Counted from the first letter of the stretch, positions 33,331 to 42,290 are shown. The stretch is 64,000 nt of DNA from JAICSD01 sp035637115 (GCA_035637115.1 DASPXV010000019.1:1-64000); one strand, 5' to 3'. Numbers and translations: made by a program. The notes: generated by a model from the sequence alone, not told the origin.

Positions 33331-34415
33331 CACGCGGCGGCGTGGGCGTGGAGCGCGGCCGCAACCTGCTCGACGACGCGCGGCGTCATGCCCGGGTGCA
33401 AAGGCAGGGACAGGACCTCGTTGCACACGCGATCGGCAATCGGGCACTGCGCCGGGTCTTCGCCTGCGAGCGCCGATTGGCGCGGGATCGGAATCGGAAA
33501 GTGAATCAACGTTTCGATGCCGTGCGCCTTCAAGTGCGACTGCAGCGCCGCGCGGTCACGCGTCAGGATCGGGAACAGGTGATAGACGTGCCCCGCGTCG
33601 AACTCTCGCGGAACGGTGATCGACGAGCCCGCGAGCTGCCGGCGGTACTCCGCGGCGAGCGCCCGCCGTTCTTTCGTCCAGCCTGGAAGCCACGCCAGAC
33701 GCGCGCGCAGGATGGCCGCCTGCATCTCGTCGAGGCGGGAATTCACGCCGAACTCTGCGTGGTGATATCGATCGGTCTGGCCGCCATTGCGCAGCCGGCG
33801 GAGCCGCGCGGCGACGTTGGGGTCAGCCGTCGTGATCGCCCCGCCATCGCCGAGCGCGCCAAGATTCTTGGTCGGGTAGAAGCTGTAGGCCGCGGCGTTG
33901 CCGAAGGACCCGACGGGTTGGCCCGCGCACGTCGCGAGGTGGGCCTGGCAGCAGTCTTCGACGACCAGCAGGCCGTGCCGCTGCGCGACCTGCATCAGCG
34001 CAGGCATGTCGGCCGGCTGCCCGTAAAGATGTACCGGCATGATCGCCTTCGTGCGCGACGTTACTGCCGCAGCCGTCGCGCGCGGATCGAGCGTCAGGCG
34101 ATCGGCATCGATGTCGGCGAACACCGGACGCGCGCCCGCCATCATGATCGCGAGCGCGGAATACGCGGCCGACAGCGGCGTCGTGATGACTTCATCGCCG
34201 CGACCGACGCCGAGCGCCCGCAAGGAGAGCGCGAGGGCGTCGGTTCCGGTGTTGACACCGACCGCATGCGGCGCCTGGACGGCGCCGGCAAACTCCTTCT
34301 CGAATGCGTCGAGCTCCGGGCCGAGGACGAACCAGCCGCGCGCGAGCACGCGATCGATCGCCGCGCGCACGTCCGCGGCGTCCGGCCCTGGCACCAGGTT
34401 GAGAAACGGGATCAC
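33330..34415 (-). CDS. DegT/DnrJ/EryC1/StrS family aminotransferase
   Basis: A 361-residue PLP enzyme that makes an amino sugar from a keto sugar, usually with glutamate as the amino donor. The start is GTG 34415, a GTGA overlap with the preceding SDR stop. It opens I-P-F-L-N-L-V-P-G and has the N-T-G-T-D-A-L PLP-phosphate site. E-D-C-C-Q-A-H (153-159) gives the pyridine-binding Asp154, and S-F-Y-P-T-K-N-L-G gives the Schiff-base Lys183. Its neighbour upstream is an NDP-sugar SDR that could supply the keto sugar. The sugar and the amino position are unknown. Confidence 0.9.
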   Translation of the reverse strand: MIPFLNLVPGPDAADVRAAIDRVLARGWFVLGPELDAFEKEFAGAVQAPHAVGVNTGTDALALSLRALGVGRGDEVITTPLSAAYSALAIMMAGARPVFADIDADRLTLDPRATAAAVTSRTKAIMPVHLYGQPADMPALMQVAQRHGLLVVEDCCQAHLATCAGQPVGSFGNAAAYSFYPTKNLGALGDGGAITTADPNVAARLRRLRNGGQTDRYHHAEFGVNSRLDEMQAAILRARLAWLPGWTKERRALAAEYRRQLAGSSITVPREFDAGHVYHLFPILTRDRAALQSHLKAHGIETLIHFPIPIPRQSALAGEDPAQCPIADRVCNEVLSLPLHPGMTPRVVEQVAAALHAHAAA

Positions 34416-35428
34416 GCCGCCTCCACGTACTTCCGCAGGTTCGCGCGATAGAACGCGATGGTGCGTTCGAAACCCTCCCGCAGCTCGACGCGCGGCACCC
34501 AGCCTGACGTCGCCTTGAACTTCGATGAGTCTGAATAGAAACTGCCGATGTCGATCTGTTTCTTCTCGGCCGGCCACGGAACGTAGGTCACGCATCCCGA
34601 GCCCGCGACGTCGAGCAGCACGCGCACGAGATCGCGGTGCGCGATTGGTTGGGCGCCGCCGACGTTGAACACCTCGCCGTCGCACGCGTCGCACGCGCCG
34701 GCACGCAGGAACGCGTCGGCCGCGTCGTCGACGTACACGAAATCGCGCATCTGCGAACCGTCGCCGAAGATCTGTATCTCGCGTCCTTCGATCGCCAGAC
34801 GGATGAACCAGCCGATGAAACCTTGCCGGTTGTGCTTGATCAGCTGGCGTGGCCCGTACACGTTCGTCAGGCGCAGAGAACACGCGCGCACGCCGAATGC
34901 GTTGTTGTAGAGCAGGTGGTAGTACTCTCCGGCGGCCTTGTTCACGCCGTTTACGTCGATCGGACGCACGAGATGCGTTTCGTCAACGGGCAGCCGATCG
35001 GGCTTGCCGTAGATCTGGCGAGTGCCCGCGAAGACGACTTTCACCGACGGATTGAATTTGCGGCAGGCCTCGAGCATCGACAGCTGCGCGCGGCAGTTGA
35101 TCTCGAGATCCGTGTACGGATCGCGCATGCTGTCGATGTGACTGACCTGACCGGCGAGATTGAAAATGATCTCGCGGTCGCGCACAAGCACGTCCATCGT
35201 GCTCTCGTTGCGCACGTCGCCGATGTTCACCCGCAGCCGATCCTCGATGCCGGCGATGTTGAACAGGTTGCCGCCGTACTCGGGAATCATCGCGTCCACG
35301 ACCAGGACGTCGGCTTCGAGATCCACGAGCTGTCGCGCGAGGTTGCTGCCGATGAAGCCAAGCCCACCCGTCACGAGCACGCGCCGGCCGCGGTAGAAGT
35401 CGCGGTAGTCAGCGCGCATCCGGCTCAC
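34412..35428 (-). CDS. NAD-dependent nucleotide-sugar epimerase/dehydratase, variant active site
   Basis: A 338-residue extended SDR with T-G-G-L-G-F-I-G-S-N (20-29), A-G-T-R-Q-I-Y-G (134-141) and R-L-T-N-V-Y-G-P-R. The catalytic motif reads N160-G-V-N-K164, so the usual Tyr is Asn while Lys164 stays. Related dTDP/GDP-sugar SDRs with N-G-I-N-K-type motifs exist (from memory), so this may be a real subfamily and not decay. The product probably feeds the adjacent aminotransferase. ATG 35419 (M4) is an equally good start, with less overlap into the GT2 gene. Confidence 0.8.
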   Translation of the reverse strand: MSRMRADYRDFYRGRRVLVTGGLGFIGSNLARQLVDLEADVLVVDAMIPEYGGNLFNIAGIEDRLRVNIGDVRNESTMDVLVRDREIIFNLAGQVSHIDSMRDPYTDLEINCRAQLSMLEACRKFNPSVKVVFAGTRQIYGKPDRLPVDETHLVRPIDVNGVNKAAGEYYHLLYNNAFGVRACSLRLTNVYGPRQLIKHNRQGFIGWFIRLAIEGREIQIFGDGSQMRDFVYVDDAADAFLRAGACDACDGEVFNVGGAQPIAHRDLVRVLLDVAGSGCVTYVPWPAEKKQIDIGSFYSDSSKFKATSGWVPRVELREGFERTIAFYRANLRKYVEAA

Positions 35429-36170
35429 CCACGGCGCTCGCTTCCTTCATGTGCTCGCGCCGGATCACCAGCGCGAACCAGAGCTTGAACACGTCGATCG
35501 CGGTCCTGAAGAGACGGCGGAAGTTGAAGAATTGCGACTTCCCGTAGGCACGGTGATAGTGATGAACGGGCACCTCCGCGATCCGAAAGCCCCCATCCGT
35601 AATCTTCTTCATCATCTCGAGGCAGATGACGCCGCTGTTCTTCTCGAGCGTCACCTTGTCGAAGATCGAGCGCCGCATCATGCGGAAGTCGCAATCGACG
35701 TCGCGGACGGTGAGCCCGAACAGGATCTTGACGGTGTGGTGATAGACGCGTCCGATGATGATGCGATGGATCGGATCGGAGCGGCTGATCTTGTAGCCGT
35801 TCACGAGATCGACCGTCTCATCGAAGGCGCGCCACAACAGTTCCATTTCCGCCGGATCGTACTGCGCGTCGCCGTCCGTGTAGAAGATCAGTTCTCGCGT
35901 CGCTGTTGCGAACCCGGTCCGCAGGGCGCCGCCATAACCGCGGTTCCGCTCGTGATGCACCACGCGCACCTGCGGGTACGTGCGCGCGAGCTCGTCGAGG
36001 ATCTCCGCCGTGTTGTCGGCGCTGCCGTCGTTGACCACGATGACTTCGTGGTCCGGCGTCAGCTTCCGCGCGCTGCGGAGCGCCGTGATCACGAGGCTCG
36101 CGATCGTCCCGCTGTCGTTGTACGCGGGAAAAAAGACACTTAGACCCGTGGTGGGCCCTTCGGCTGGCAT
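35409..36170 (-). CDS. Glycosyltransferase family 2 protein
   Basis: A 253-residue GT-A glycosyltransferase. It has V-F-F-P-A-Y-N-D-S, V-V-N-D-G-S-A-D-N-T, G-G-A-L-R-T-G-F, the Y-T-D-G-D-A-Q-Y metal motif and D-V-D-C-D-F-R-M-M. The layout is like polyprenyl-phosphate sugar transferases of the DPM1/GtrB-like group but without membrane helices. It overlaps the SDR start by up to 20 bp. It may make a polyprenyl-phosphate donor for the GT-C enzymes or extend a lipid-linked chain. Confidence 0.83.
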   Translation of the reverse strand: MPAEGPTTGLSVFFPAYNDSGTIASLVITALRSARKLTPDHEVIVVNDGSADNTAEILDELARTYPQVRVVHHERNRGYGGALRTGFATATRELIFYTDGDAQYDPAEMELLWRAFDETVDLVNGYKISRSDPIHRIIIGRVYHHTVKILFGLTVRDVDCDFRMMRRSIFDKVTLEKNSGVICLEMMKKITDGGFRIAEVPVHHYHRAYGKSQFFNFRRLFRTAIDVFKLWFALVIRREHMKEASAVGEPDAR

Positions 36171-36186
36171 GGAATGACGCTAAATC

Positions 36187-37416
36187 TTATCGGGTGAGTG
36201 ACTTGAAGGCAAGCGCGCGATCGTACGCGGCCTCGAACCGCGCCGCCGCGGCGTCCCACCCGAAACGCGCGTTCACGAGAGCGCGTCCCGCGGTTCCAAG
36301 GCGCGCGCGCCGCTCGGGATCGTGGAGCAAGTGGGCGAGGACGGAGCCCAGAGCCGTGGCGTCCCGCTCTGCGACGAGCATCCCGTTCTCCCCGTCGCGA
36401 ATGACGCTGCCGATGCCCCCCGCAGACGTCGCCACGACCGCCGTTCCGGACGCGAGCGCCTCGAGCAGCGTGTTCGGCAGCCCGTCGACGTTTCCGCTGT
36501 CGTCGCGCACGGAAGGAATCGCGATGACGTCGGCGGCGGCAAACCAACGCGCGACATCTCCTTGCGTGATGTCGCCCAGGAAATCGACCCGCGCGGTCAC
36601 GCCGGCCGCGGCGGCACGCGCGTGCAGCTCGTCGCCGAGGTCGCCGGCGCCGGCAATGACGAGCCGCGCCCCAGGAACCGACGCCATCGCATCGATCAGA
36701 TACTCGAACCCCTTCTTGCGCACGAGTCGTCCCGCCGCGACAATCAGCGGCTGTTCCGGAGCGATCTGCGCAGCCGCGCGGATCGTTGCGCGCGTGTCCG
36801 CCGCCGGCTTGAAACGGGCGGCATCGACGCCGTAGGGGACGACTTCCATGCGCTCCGCGTTGGCGCCGAGCGCGATGCCCCGTCGCGCGAGATCCTCGCT
36901 GCACGCCGTGATCGCTCCGGCGCGCGCGAAAACGCGCCGCGCCGCCACGCGCGCCGGCGGCGTTCGCTCGGCCACGAACACGTCGGAACCGTGGAGGCTG
37001 ACGACGAGGGGCAATGCCGGGCGCGCTGCCGCTGCGATTACCCCGCCGGGCACGACCCAGTGGCCGTGCATCACCGTCGCGCGGCGCTTCTGCGCGACGC
37101 GCTTCGCCTTGAACCAGCCGGCCGACATCGCCAGCGGCGCCGCCATCCAGGCGGCGCTTTTGAGCTTTACATCCGCCTCGAGGCCGGCCGCGTAGCCGAA
37201 GACATTCAGTGACGAAACAGGTGCGTAACGGAAGAAATGGAAGAAGACGCCGTCCTCGCTTTTTCCACGCGTGATGCGCGGATGCCAGGGCGCGACGATG
37301 TGCACTTCATGTCCGCGCGCGGCGACGCCTTTTGCGATCGGCTCCATGAAGGTACCGACGGAATCACCCGGAAACCGCGGATACGACGTCGTCACCATCA
37401 CGACGACGAACCGCAT
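36187..37416 (-). CDS. Glycosyltransferase family 4 protein
   Basis: A 409-residue GT-B enzyme. The N-terminal domain has T-T-S-Y-P-R-F-P-G-D-S-V-G and H-G-H-W-V-V-P-G-G. The C-terminal domain has V-A-A-G-R-L-V-R-K-K-G-F-E-Y-L and the G-L-P-N-T-L-L-E-A-L-A-S-G region with the conserved glutamates. Nucleotide-sugar dependent transfer at the cytoplasmic face is expected. It is 16 bp upstream of the GT2 gene and one base after the next GT2 gene. The acceptor is unknown. Confidence 0.87.
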   Translation of the reverse strand: MRFVVVMVTTSYPRFPGDSVGTFMEPIAKGVAARGHEVHIVAPWHPRITRGKSEDGVFFHFFRYAPVSSLNVFGYAAGLEADVKLKSAAWMAAPLAMSAGWFKAKRVAQKRRATVMHGHWVVPGGVIAAAARPALPLVVSLHGSDVFVAERTPPARVAARRVFARAGAITACSEDLARRGIALGANAERMEVVPYGVDAARFKPAADTRATIRAAAQIAPEQPLIVAAGRLVRKKGFEYLIDAMASVPGARLVIAGAGDLGDELHARAAAAGVTARVDFLGDITQGDVARWFAAADVIAIPSVRDDSGNVDGLPNTLLEALASGTAVVATSAGGIGSVIRDGENGMLVAERDATALGSVLAHLLHDPERRARLGTAGRALVNARFGWDAAAARFEAAYDRALAFKSLTR

Positions 37417-37417
37417 G

Positions 37418-38125
37418 TCAGTGGCGCGACCGGAAGACGAGACGCCACGGCATGATGAGCGATTCCATCAGCACGTTCGAGGACAGCTTCGATTGTCCGA
37501 CATGGCGCTCGATGAAGATGATCGGCACCTCGCCGATGCGCAGCCCACGCTGCCGTGCCTCGTAGAGCATCTCGACCAGGAACGAGTAGCCGTCCGACAC
37601 CATGTTCGCGATCGGGATCCGCGCGAGCGCTTCGCGGCGCCAGCAGCGATAGCCGCTCGTGCAGTCGCTGGTTGAAAGCGACGTGATGAAGCGGATGTAG
37701 CGATTGGCGAACGCGCTGAGAAAGATGCGGTGCAGCGGCCAGTTCACGACGCTGACGCCGCACAGGTAGCGCGATCCGATCACGAGGTCGTTCGCGCCGG
37801 CTGCCTTGACGAGGTCCGGCAGATACTCCGGGTTGTGCGAGAGGTCCGCGTCCATCTGGCAGATGAACTCGGCGCGCCCTTCGTTGATCGCGTGCAGCAG
37901 GCCGTCCACGTACGAGCGGCCGAGGCCGCGCTGTCCAGTGCGGTGCATGACCTCGACACGCCCGGGATACTGCGCCGCGAGCTCGTCGGCGATCTGCCCC
38001 GTGCCATCGGGCGAGCCATCATCCACGACGAGCATCCGCGCCCCTTCGTGTTTCAGCACTCCCGCCGCGAGGACGGGCAGATTCTCGCGTTCGTTATACG
38101 TGGGAGTGACGATGAGTACGTTCAT
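37418..38125 (-). CDS. Polyprenol-phosphate mannose synthase-like GT2
   Basis: A 235-residue GT2 protein of the Dpm1 type. It has V-T-P-T-Y-N-E-R-E-N-L, V-V-D-D-G-S-P-D-G-T-G, the Q-M-D-A-D-L-S-H-N-P metal motif, and I-G-S-R-Y-L-C-G-V. R-I-G-E-V-P-I-I-F and R-H-V-G-Q-S-K-L-S near the end are also typical. It should make polyprenyl-phosphate-hexose, a donor for GT-C enzymes. It starts at ATG 38125, 32 bp inside the end of the upstream GT-C gene; a longer in-frame start would extend far into that gene. This is the second such enzyme in the window. Confidence 0.87.
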   Translation of the reverse strand: MNVLIVTPTYNERENLPVLAAGVLKHEGARMLVVDDGSPDGTGQIADELAAQYPGRVEVMHRTGQRGLGRSYVDGLLHAINEGRAEFICQMDADLSHNPEYLPDLVKAAGANDLVIGSRYLCGVSVVNWPLHRIFLSAFANRYIRFITSLSTSDCTSGYRCWRREALARIPIANMVSDGYSFLVEMLYEARQRGLRIGEVPIIFIERHVGQSKLSSNVLMESLIMPWRLVFRSRH

Positions 38126-39377
38126 GATTGCGAAGGCCGAACGGCAGCGCCGCGGCGACGATGAGCGCCGGATCAATCACGGGAATTCTGAACCGTTCCT
38201 GTGGAAAAAATATCAGCCCGGCCACAATCGTGCCGGCGGCCATGAGCCAGAGCGGGGCGGGTGTGCCACCGTCGCGCCGGGTGCGCCGCCAGCTCAATGC
38301 GCCGGCGATCGCCGCCGGCAGCACGAGCAGGTACGACACGACGGAGGCCGCGAAGTACCTCGTGGAGTGTAGCGCATACGATGGTCCGAGGGGCACCACC
38401 GTGTAGAGCGCCTTGCGCGCGATGAGCACGAGCCATGCGCCAGGCTCCCGGCGGATCCAGGCGAGCGCGTCGCGATAATAGAGGGGCTCGAGCTGTTCGG
38501 GGGTCAGGCCCGGATGCGCGGCGCGGAACTCGAGCTCCGCGCGTTTGAGTTGCAGATTCGCGGCGAGATCGCCGTCCCCCACCGCGAGCGGATGATTGCC
38601 CGTCCAGAACGTCACGCCGCCTTCCGATGCGACGGCGATCCATCGGCCGTAGACGTGACGATTGCGAATCGTCCAGGGCAGGACGCAGAGACCCGCTGTC
38701 AGCAGTAGCGTGCCAGCCGCCAGGTACGCTCGTCGTCGCGCCATCCACAGCGTCAGAAATGGCAAAGAAAACAACATCGCCGGGCGCGTGAGGATCGCAA
38801 TTCCTGCCAGGACACCCGCAAAAACGGGGACTGTCCCCGTTTCCAAAACGGGGACTGTCCCCGTTTTCGAAAATGGGAAACGGGGACTGTCCCCGTTTTT
38901 TTGCAGCGTCAGGGCGGTCGCCAGCGCGAGCGTGGAATACAGCGTTTCGCTGAGAACGTAGGCCGGCATCCAGACGAGCGGCGGATACACGGCCGCAATC
39001 GCCGCCGCGGCGACACCGGCGCGCTCTCCCGCCGCGCGCTGCGCGATCGACGCGATCAACCAGACACCAAGTGCGCCGACGAACGCCTGCGCGATCTGGA
39101 CTCGGCGTGGCGCGTGATCGGACGGCTGCGTAATGTGAAGAGCTGCCAGAAACAGTGGGTAACCCGGCGCACGACCGAACTGCTGGCCCGTGCCGGGCGC
39201 GGGTTCGTCGGCCGGATACGTGAAGCCGTCACCGCGCGCGACGCTCCGGCCAAGCGCGAGGTACTCGCGCTCGTCATGCGTGAGCGGCTGGTCGACCCAG
39301 TAGACCAGCACGAACGCCAGCCGCAGCGCCAGGCCGCAGGCGACCCACGCGAGAATCCAGGCGCGCGAGCGTGTCAC
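38094..39377 (-). CDS. GT39-like (GT-C) membrane glycosyltransferase with palindromic insertion
   Basis: A 427-residue polytopic enzyme starting at GTG 39377 (GTGA overlap with the GT2 stop). After helix 1, L-T-H-D-E-R-E-Y-L-A-L-G-R carries the D-E acidic pair of GT39. About nine helices follow. Between two helices, in the loop before A-G-V-L-A-G-I-A-I-L-T-R-P, lies an unusual stretch of about 25 residues (K-N-G-D-S-P-R, T-G-T-V-P-V repeated twice). It is encoded by three palindromes at 38821-38898. The frame is kept. It is probably a polyprenyl-phosphate sugar transferase of the periplasmic face. Confidence 0.75.
   Translation of the reverse strand: MTRSRAWILAWVACGLALRLAFVLVYWVDQPLTHDEREYLALGRSVARGDGFTYPADEPAPGTGQQFGRAPGYPLFLAALHITQPSDHAPRRVQIAQAFVGALGVWLIASIAQRAAGERAGVAAAAIAAVYPPLVWMPAYVLSETLYSTLALATALTLQKNGDSPRFPFSKTGTVPVLETGTVPVFAGVLAGIAILTRPAMLFSLPFLTLWMARRRAYLAAGTLLLTAGLCVLPWTIRNRHVYGRWIAVASEGGVTFWTGNHPLAVGDGDLAANLQLKRAELEFRAAHPGLTPEQLEPLYYRDALAWIRREPGAWLVLIARKALYTVVPLGPSYALHSTRYFAASVVSYLLVLPAAIAGALSWRRTRRDGGTPAPLWLMAAGTIVAGLIFFPQERFRIPVIDPALIVAAALPFGLRNHERTHRHSHV
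38821..38898. repeat. Triple palindrome AAACGGGGAC-T-GTCCCCGTTT inside a GT-C gene
   Basis: Three copies of a 21-bp odd palindrome (10-bp arms around a central T) begin at 38822, 38846 and 38878. The spacings are 24 and 32 bp. They lie wholly inside the reading frame of the GT-C gene and translate to T-G-T-V-P-V repeats. No further copy was noticed in the window. Confidence 0.9.
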
Positions 39378-40234
39378 CGTCGGCCTTCGAAGCGCAGCGC
39401 GGAAATCTGCTCGGAAACGAGACCGACGAGGAAGACGACGACCGCGAAGAGGATCAGCAGCACCGAAGAATTCGTTACGTGCCGCTGCGTGGCGATCGTC
39501 CACCCGGCATATGCCGCGCCCAGCGCAAACGCGCTCGCGGCGATGGGAAGAAAAATTCGGAAAGGGCTGAAGATCGTGACGATTTTGAAGATGATCATCA
39601 GGAACTTCGCGCCGTCGCGCGCGAGCCGGATCTTTGAGTGGCCGCTGCGCTGGCGCGCGTGAATCGGTTCGAACGTGACGCTGTAGCCCCCCTTGATGAA
39701 CGCCAGCGTCGTTGTCGTTGGCGTCGAGAATCCGTTCGGCAACAGATGCAGGTATTCGCGCAGGCCTGATGTCCTGGCGCCGCGGAATCCCGACGTCAGA
39801 TCCGGAATGTCACGGCCGGTCAGGTAGCTGGCGAGCCGATTGAGCGCGCCATTGCCTGCGCTTCGCGTCTGCGTCGCCTGCGTTTCGCGCGAGCGAGCAC
39901 CGATCACCATGTCATATTCGCCGAGGCGTGAAGCGAGGCGCAGTGCGTCTTCCGGCGGATGCTGCCCATCGGCATCGACGATCAACACGTATTCACCGGT
40001 CGCACGGCGAATCCCATTCTTGACCGCCGCGCCATTCCCCATGTTGTACGGGTGACGAACGACGGTCGCGCCGGCCGCGGCAGCCTTTCCACCCGTCCCG
40101 TCGTTCGAACCGTCGTCGACGACGATGATCTCGCGCCAGCTGGCGGCGCCGCGCAGCACTTCCACGACGGCGGCAACCGCGTCCGCCTCGTTGAAGGCGG
40201 GGATGACGATCGAAACAGTGGCCGGATCGGCCAT
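39374..40234 (-). CDS. Glycosyltransferase family 2 with C-terminal membrane helices
   Basis: A 286-residue GT2 enzyme. It has V-I-P-A-F-N-E-A-D, V-V-D-D-G-S-N-D-G-T, a V-D-A-D-G-Q-H-P-P metal motif, and S-G-F-R-G-A-R. Two hydrophobic helices close the protein (about 218-240 and 250-272), the GtrB/DPMS-like layout that makes polyprenyl-phosphate sugars. The start ATG 40234 overlaps the next GT2 stop by one base; frame-continuous sequence upstream belongs to another gene. It couples to the GT-C gene by GTGA. Confidence 0.85.
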   Translation of the reverse strand: MADPATVSIVIPAFNEADAVAAVVEVLRGAASWREIIVVDDGSNDGTGGKAAAAGATVVRHPYNMGNGAAVKNGIRRATGEYVLIVDADGQHPPEDALRLASRLGEYDMVIGARSRETQATQTRSAGNGALNRLASYLTGRDIPDLTSGFRGARTSGLREYLHLLPNGFSTPTTTTLAFIKGGYSVTFEPIHARQRSGHSKIRLARDGAKFLMIIFKIVTIFSPFRIFLPIAASAFALGAAYAGWTIATQRHVTNSSVLLILFAVVVFLVGLVSEQISALRFEGRR

Positions 40235-41244
40235 CAGTGCTCCCACCGGTCGGGACGATCGCCCGTGTGCGTCAGCGGATGGCGCTCGCGGTCCTGCTCG
40301 CGCTGCGGCAGTTCGAGCGTCCTCACGCGATACAGGAGATCCTCGAGGAGCTTCCTGTTCCCGGAGATCACATCGGCGAGCAGACCGATGACGAGCACCT
40401 GGGAACCGACGATCAGCAGCACCGCGGCCGCGATCATCGATCCAAGGTGTCGCGACGCCTGGTACTGGAAGTAGTAGTAGACGAATCGCAGCGCAATGGC
40501 ACAACCGGCGGCGAAAATCGTCAGGCCGAGATACGTGAACACCTTGAGCGGTTCGTACATCGCGTAGATGCGGACGATGGTTGCGCCCGAGCGCTTGATG
40601 TACGAGAAGACGCTGTCGAACAGCCGCGACTCGCGCGTGCGAGGGTTCACGGCGACGGGCACGTGCGCGATGGACATCCGCTTCTTGCCGGCCTGGATGA
40701 TCGATTCGAGCGTGTAGGAGAACTCGGACACGATTGTCATGCGGAGCGCCGCTTCGCGCGTGTACGCGCGGAAGCCGCTCGTCGTATCCGGCACCGTCGT
40801 GTTCGACACCTGTCGCACGACCCAGCTGCCGAGCGCCTGGAGCTGGCGCTTGCGCCACGACATGTGGCGAAGCTCCGCGATGTTGCGATCGCCGATGCAG
40901 ATGTCCGCTTCGCCGCGAAGCAGTGGGGCCAGGAGCTTTGGCATCTCGTGACCCGCGTACTGGTTGTCGGCGTCCGTGTTGACGATGAAGTCCGCGCCCG
41001 CCTTGAGACAGGCGTCGATGCCGGCCTGGAACGCGGCGGCGAGTCCCTTGTTGCGCCGCAGCCGGACGATGTGGTCCACGCCGCACGCACGCGCGACGTC
41101 AGACGTGCCATCGCGCGACCCGTCGTCGATGACGAGCACCTCGATGACGTCGACGCCCGGGATGCTCTTGGGGAGGTCCGCAAGCGTGCCCGGCAGTGTC
41201 TGCGCCTCATTGAGGCACGGGATCTGGATAATGAGTTTTTTCAC
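40234..41244 (-). CDS. Glycosyltransferase family 2 with C-terminal membrane helices
   Basis: A 336-residue GT2 enzyme. It has I-Q-I-P-C-L-N-E-A-Q, V-I-D-D-G-S-R-D-G-T, N-T-D-A-D-N-Q-Y, and T-S-G-F-R-A-Y. Two transmembrane helices lie at about 235-258 and 270-293, followed by a charged tail. This resembles GtrB-like polyprenyl-phosphate glucosyltransferases. Its start overlaps the GT4 stop (ATGA at 41241-41244). It is the third gene of the 27-kb chain. The sugar is not predictable. Confidence 0.85.
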   Translation of the reverse strand: MKKLIIQIPCLNEAQTLPGTLADLPKSIPGVDVIEVLVIDDGSRDGTSDVARACGVDHIVRLRRNKGLAAAFQAGIDACLKAGADFIVNTDADNQYAGHEMPKLLAPLLRGEADICIGDRNIAELRHMSWRKRQLQALGSWVVRQVSNTTVPDTTSGFRAYTREAALRMTIVSEFSYTLESIIQAGKKRMSIAHVPVAVNPRTRESRLFDSVFSYIKRSGATIVRIYAMYEPLKVFTYLGLTIFAAGCAIALRFVYYYFQYQASRHLGSMIAAAVLLIVGSQVLVIGLLADVISGNRKLLEDLLYRVRTLELPQREQDRERHPLTHTGDRPDRWEH

Positions 41245-42290
41245 GACAGCAGCTTCTCGATCACACCATCCCAGGTGACGAGGCGCGCACGCTCATAGCC
41301 GGCTTCGCCGAGCGACGCGGCGTGGCGCTGGTTCTTCGCCAGCCTGTTAATCGCATCGGCAAACGCCTCCGGCGCCGGCTCGCACACGAACCCGTTGACG
41401 CCGTCCACGACGAACTCGTTCGGCCCGCCGGAGTCTGTCGCGGTCACGACCGCCTTCCGCGAAAGGAAGGCCTCGAGCGTAACGTAGCCGAAGTCCTCGT
41501 CGAAAGGCGGATACAGCACCGCAAGCGCATCGCGATAGAGCGTCAGCAGCTGATCGTCCTCGACGGATCCGAGGAACGTAATCCGGTCGGCGACACCGCT
41601 TTCGCGCGCGACGCGCTCCACGTTCGCGCGCTGGGTACCGTCTCCGGCCACAACCAGCCTGATCGGCTTATCGACCCGAGCCATCGCGGACACCAGCAGG
41701 TCCACGCGTTTTACCGATTCGATCCGGCCGACAGACAGGACGAAGTCCCCGTAAGACGGCGGTGTCTGGGCCAGCCTGGCGGCCATCCGCGGCGGATGGT
41801 AGAGAGCCTCCGCCTCGAGCCCGTTGTACTTCCTGACGCGGTTCGCCGTGTTCTGCGCGTTCGCGTACACGTGCCGGCACTCGCCGAGCATTTCGGTATC
41901 CAGCCGGATCAACGTGTCGCGGAGACCGAGGTCTCGTTCGTTGTGGCCGAAGTCACTGTAGGGAGTGCCACATAGCTCGTACGCCGCGCGGTATTGGTGA
42001 ATGAGCCACGCGACCTTGTTCGGGTGACGCGCAAAGTACGTCGGAAATTTCGTTCCGATCATGAGGTCGATCGGACGTCCGTTGCTCTCACTGAGATCGA
42101 GCAGGCGCCATGCCGCGGCGTGAGGAAGAATTTCCTCTTTCGGATACCACTTGAACGGAACGCTCACGAGTTCGGCGTCGTACCCGCGCGCCTTCAGCTC
42201 GCGCAGCAGCTCGCGGACGTGCACCTCTGCGCCGCCGTGCACGAACGGCACCTGCGCCTCGCAGACAACAATTGTCTTCGGCTCGCTCAT
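41241..42290 (-). CDS. Glycosyltransferase family 4 protein
   Basis: A 349-residue GT4 enzyme from ATG 42290. It has V-P-F-V-H-G-G-A-E-V-H-V-R-E-L near the start, W-L-I-H-Q-Y-R-A-A-Y, and L-S-V-G-R-I-E-S-V-K-R. The donor site is D-E-D-F-G-Y-V-T-L-E-A-F-L-S-R-K-A-V with the conserved glutamate. It shares an ATGA overlap with the ychF stop, so it is translationally coupled to that housekeeping gene. A 28-residue in-frame extension upstream lies in ychF and was rejected. Confidence 0.85.
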   Translation of the reverse strand: MSEPKTIVVCEAQVPFVHGGAEVHVRELLRELKARGYDAELVSVPFKWYPKEEILPHAAAWRLLDLSESNGRPIDLMIGTKFPTYFARHPNKVAWLIHQYRAAYELCGTPYSDFGHNERDLGLRDTLIRLDTEMLGECRHVYANAQNTANRVRKYNGLEAEALYHPPRMAARLAQTPPSYGDFVLSVGRIESVKRVDLLVSAMARVDKPIRLVVAGDGTQRANVERVARESGVADRITFLGSVEDDQLLTLYRDALAVLYPPFDEDFGYVTLEAFLSRKAVVTATDSGGPNEFVVDGVNGFVCEPAPEAFADAINRLAKNQRHAASLGEAGYERARLVTWDGVIEKLLS

